The notes under the pieces: model-generated
Told to the model about the DNA's origin: nothing
Seen by the model: only the letters and a program-made list of their open reading frames with translations
Database searches by the model: none
Assembly: GCA_001549895.1 (NCBI GenBank)
Contig: AP014719.1
Coordinates: 3,100,001 to 3,164,000 of the forward strand
Length of the DNA stretch: 64,000 nucleotides
Origin: Arthrobacter sp. Hiyo8
GTDB lineage: Bacteria; Actinomycetota; Actinomycetes; Actinomycetales; Micrococcaceae
Direction of reading: 5' to 3'
Shown here: piece after piece, positions 62,902 to 64,000 of the stretch
Layout of the letters: each line of letters begins with the position of its first letter
How positions within the stretch are numbered: position 1 is the stretch's first letter
Translations under genes and position numbers: made by a program

Positions 62902-64000
62902 GTGAAGGTACTCGTCATTGGCCCCGGCGGCCGCGAACACGCAATTGTCCGCTCCTTGCTCAAGGATCCCAACGTTTCCGAGGTCCACGCGGCTCCGGGA
63001 AACGCCGGCATCGCCAAGCTGGTCCCCACGTACGCGATCGACGGGAACAACCCCGGCGCCGTCGCAGCGCTTGCGACAAAGCTTGCGGTTGACCTGGTTG
63101 TGGTCGGCCCGAAGCCCCACTCGCGGCGGGCGTATCCGACGCCGTCCGCGAAACCGGCATTCCGGTCTTCGGCCCCAGCAAGGCCGCGGCGCAGCTCGAA
63201 GCCTCCAAAGCGTTCGCCAAGGAAGTCATGGCCGAGGCCGGCGTGCCCACCGCCATGGCCCGCGTGGCAACAAACGCCGCAGAGGCTGCTGACGCACTGG
63301 ACACTTTCGGCGCTCCGCATGTGGTCAAGGATGACGGACTGGCCGCCGGCAAGGGCGTCGTGGTCACCAATGACCGCGAGGAAGCTCTCGCCCACGCGCA
63401 GGCTTGTTTCGACGCTGGCGGAACCGTGGTGATCGAGGAGTTCCTGGACGGACCCGAAGTCTCCCTGTTCGTGCTCTGCGACGGCCGCACCACCGTGCCG
63501 CTGTCCCCGGCACAGGACTTCAAGCGGATTTTCGATAATGACGAAGGGCCCAACACCGGCGGCATGGGCGCCTACACCCCCCTCGACTGGGCACCTGTTG
63601 GCCTGGTCCAGGAAGTCATCGACCGCGTTGCGCAGCCCACCGTGGACGAGATGGCCAGCCGCGGTACTCCGTTCGTCGGCGTCCTTTACTGCGGCCTGGC
63701 ACTGACTTCCCGCGGGACGCGCGTCATCGAATTCAACGTCCGCTTCGGCGATCCTGAAACGCAAGCGGTCCTGGCCCGGCTCAAGACCCCGCTCGGCGCA
63801 CTCCTGTTGGCAGCCGCCAAGGGCGAACTGGACCAGGCCGAAGAGCTGCGCTGGTCGAAGGAGTCGGCCGTCGCCGTCGTCGTCGCCGCCGAAAACTACC
63901 CGGACACCCCCGCACGGGAGACCGCATCCGCGGCTTGAACAAGGTGGACGCGCTGGAAGGCGTCCACGTCATCCACGCCGGTACCAAACTGGACGAAGAA
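62902..64000 (+). CDS. purD: Phosphoribosylamine-glycine ligase, 5' part
   Basis: The gene runs off the window end after about 367 residues. It makes glycinamide ribonucleotide in de novo purine synthesis. VLVIGPGGREHAIVRSLLKD starts it (GTG at 62902). The ATP-grasp core has PHVVKDDGLAAGKGVVVTND, EEFLDGPEVSLFVLCDG and NDEGPNTGGMGAYTP, and FNVRFGDPETQAVLARL follows. One base is missing near 63112 and another in a C run near 63915; the corrected joint is ENYPDTPRTGDRIRGLNKVD. It is divergent from the molybdoenzyme gene. Confidence 0.92.

Overview
The window is high-GC actinobacterial chromosome. Gene content and protein style point to an Arthrobacter-type Micrococcaceae: a homodimeric AceE-type pyruvate dehydrogenase, LAxTG sorting signal, PucR regulator and long Orn/Lys/Arg decarboxylase. 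No rRNA, tRNA, IS element, prophage or CRISPR array was seen. The genus is an inference.

Layout. (1) 1-5291: an export locus with SipW-dependent TasA/camelysin-like secreted proteins, an LAHTG sortase substrate, a Tat-exported RCC1-repeat protein, a SipW signal peptidase and a DUF11-like protein. A large ATP-binding LuxR regulator follows (5459-8022). (2) 8087-20986: a class A penicillin-binding protein, a PLP dehydratase, a second adenylate kinase, a GH15 glycosidase, an MprF-like membrane protein, an SGNH lipoprotein, an AAA ATPase and a beta-lactamase-fold protein with a degenerate active site. (3) 21180-50771: a purine and allantoin utilisation island. It holds ureidoglycine aminohydrolase, a DUF6986 aldolase-like protein, malate synthase, malic enzyme, IclR and RpiR regulators, NCS1 and NCS2 permeases, uricase, 8-oxoguanine and guanine deaminases, xanthine dehydrogenase with XdhC and MocA, AceE, a second NCS1 permease, a hydantoin-racemase-like protein and an SDR. 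(4) 50768-61153: a nitrogen and carbon module with glutaminase, PucR, an amino-acid permease, a decarboxylase, a DctA-type symporter, an SCP-like protein and asparaginase. (5) 61190-64000: a sulfite-oxidase-like molybdoenzyme and the 5' part of purD.

How the genes work together. The deaminases feed xanthine; xanthine dehydrogenase, matured by XdhC and MocA, makes urate; uricase opens the ring. Allantoin or ureidoglycine is carried to glyoxylate, which malate synthase, malic enzyme and AceE take to malate, pyruvate and acetyl-CoA. Five intergenic regions of this island and the dctA promoter carry pairs of a 15-bp operator-like motif, TTYCR-N5-YGRAA, always with centres exactly 21 bp apart (six pairs). 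This suggests one regulator, probably the IclR protein, ties purine, glyoxylate, pyruvate and dicarboxylate genes together.

Data quality. About 60 reading-frame breaks are present, nearly all a one-base loss in a short G or C run. Restoring those bases gives full-length proteins, so the split genes are annotated as single CDSs and the breaks are treated as sequencing or assembly errors, not pseudogenes. Two intergenic repeat families occur: a 66-131 bp palindrome (four copies) and a 32-bp tandem/inverted repeat (one locus).
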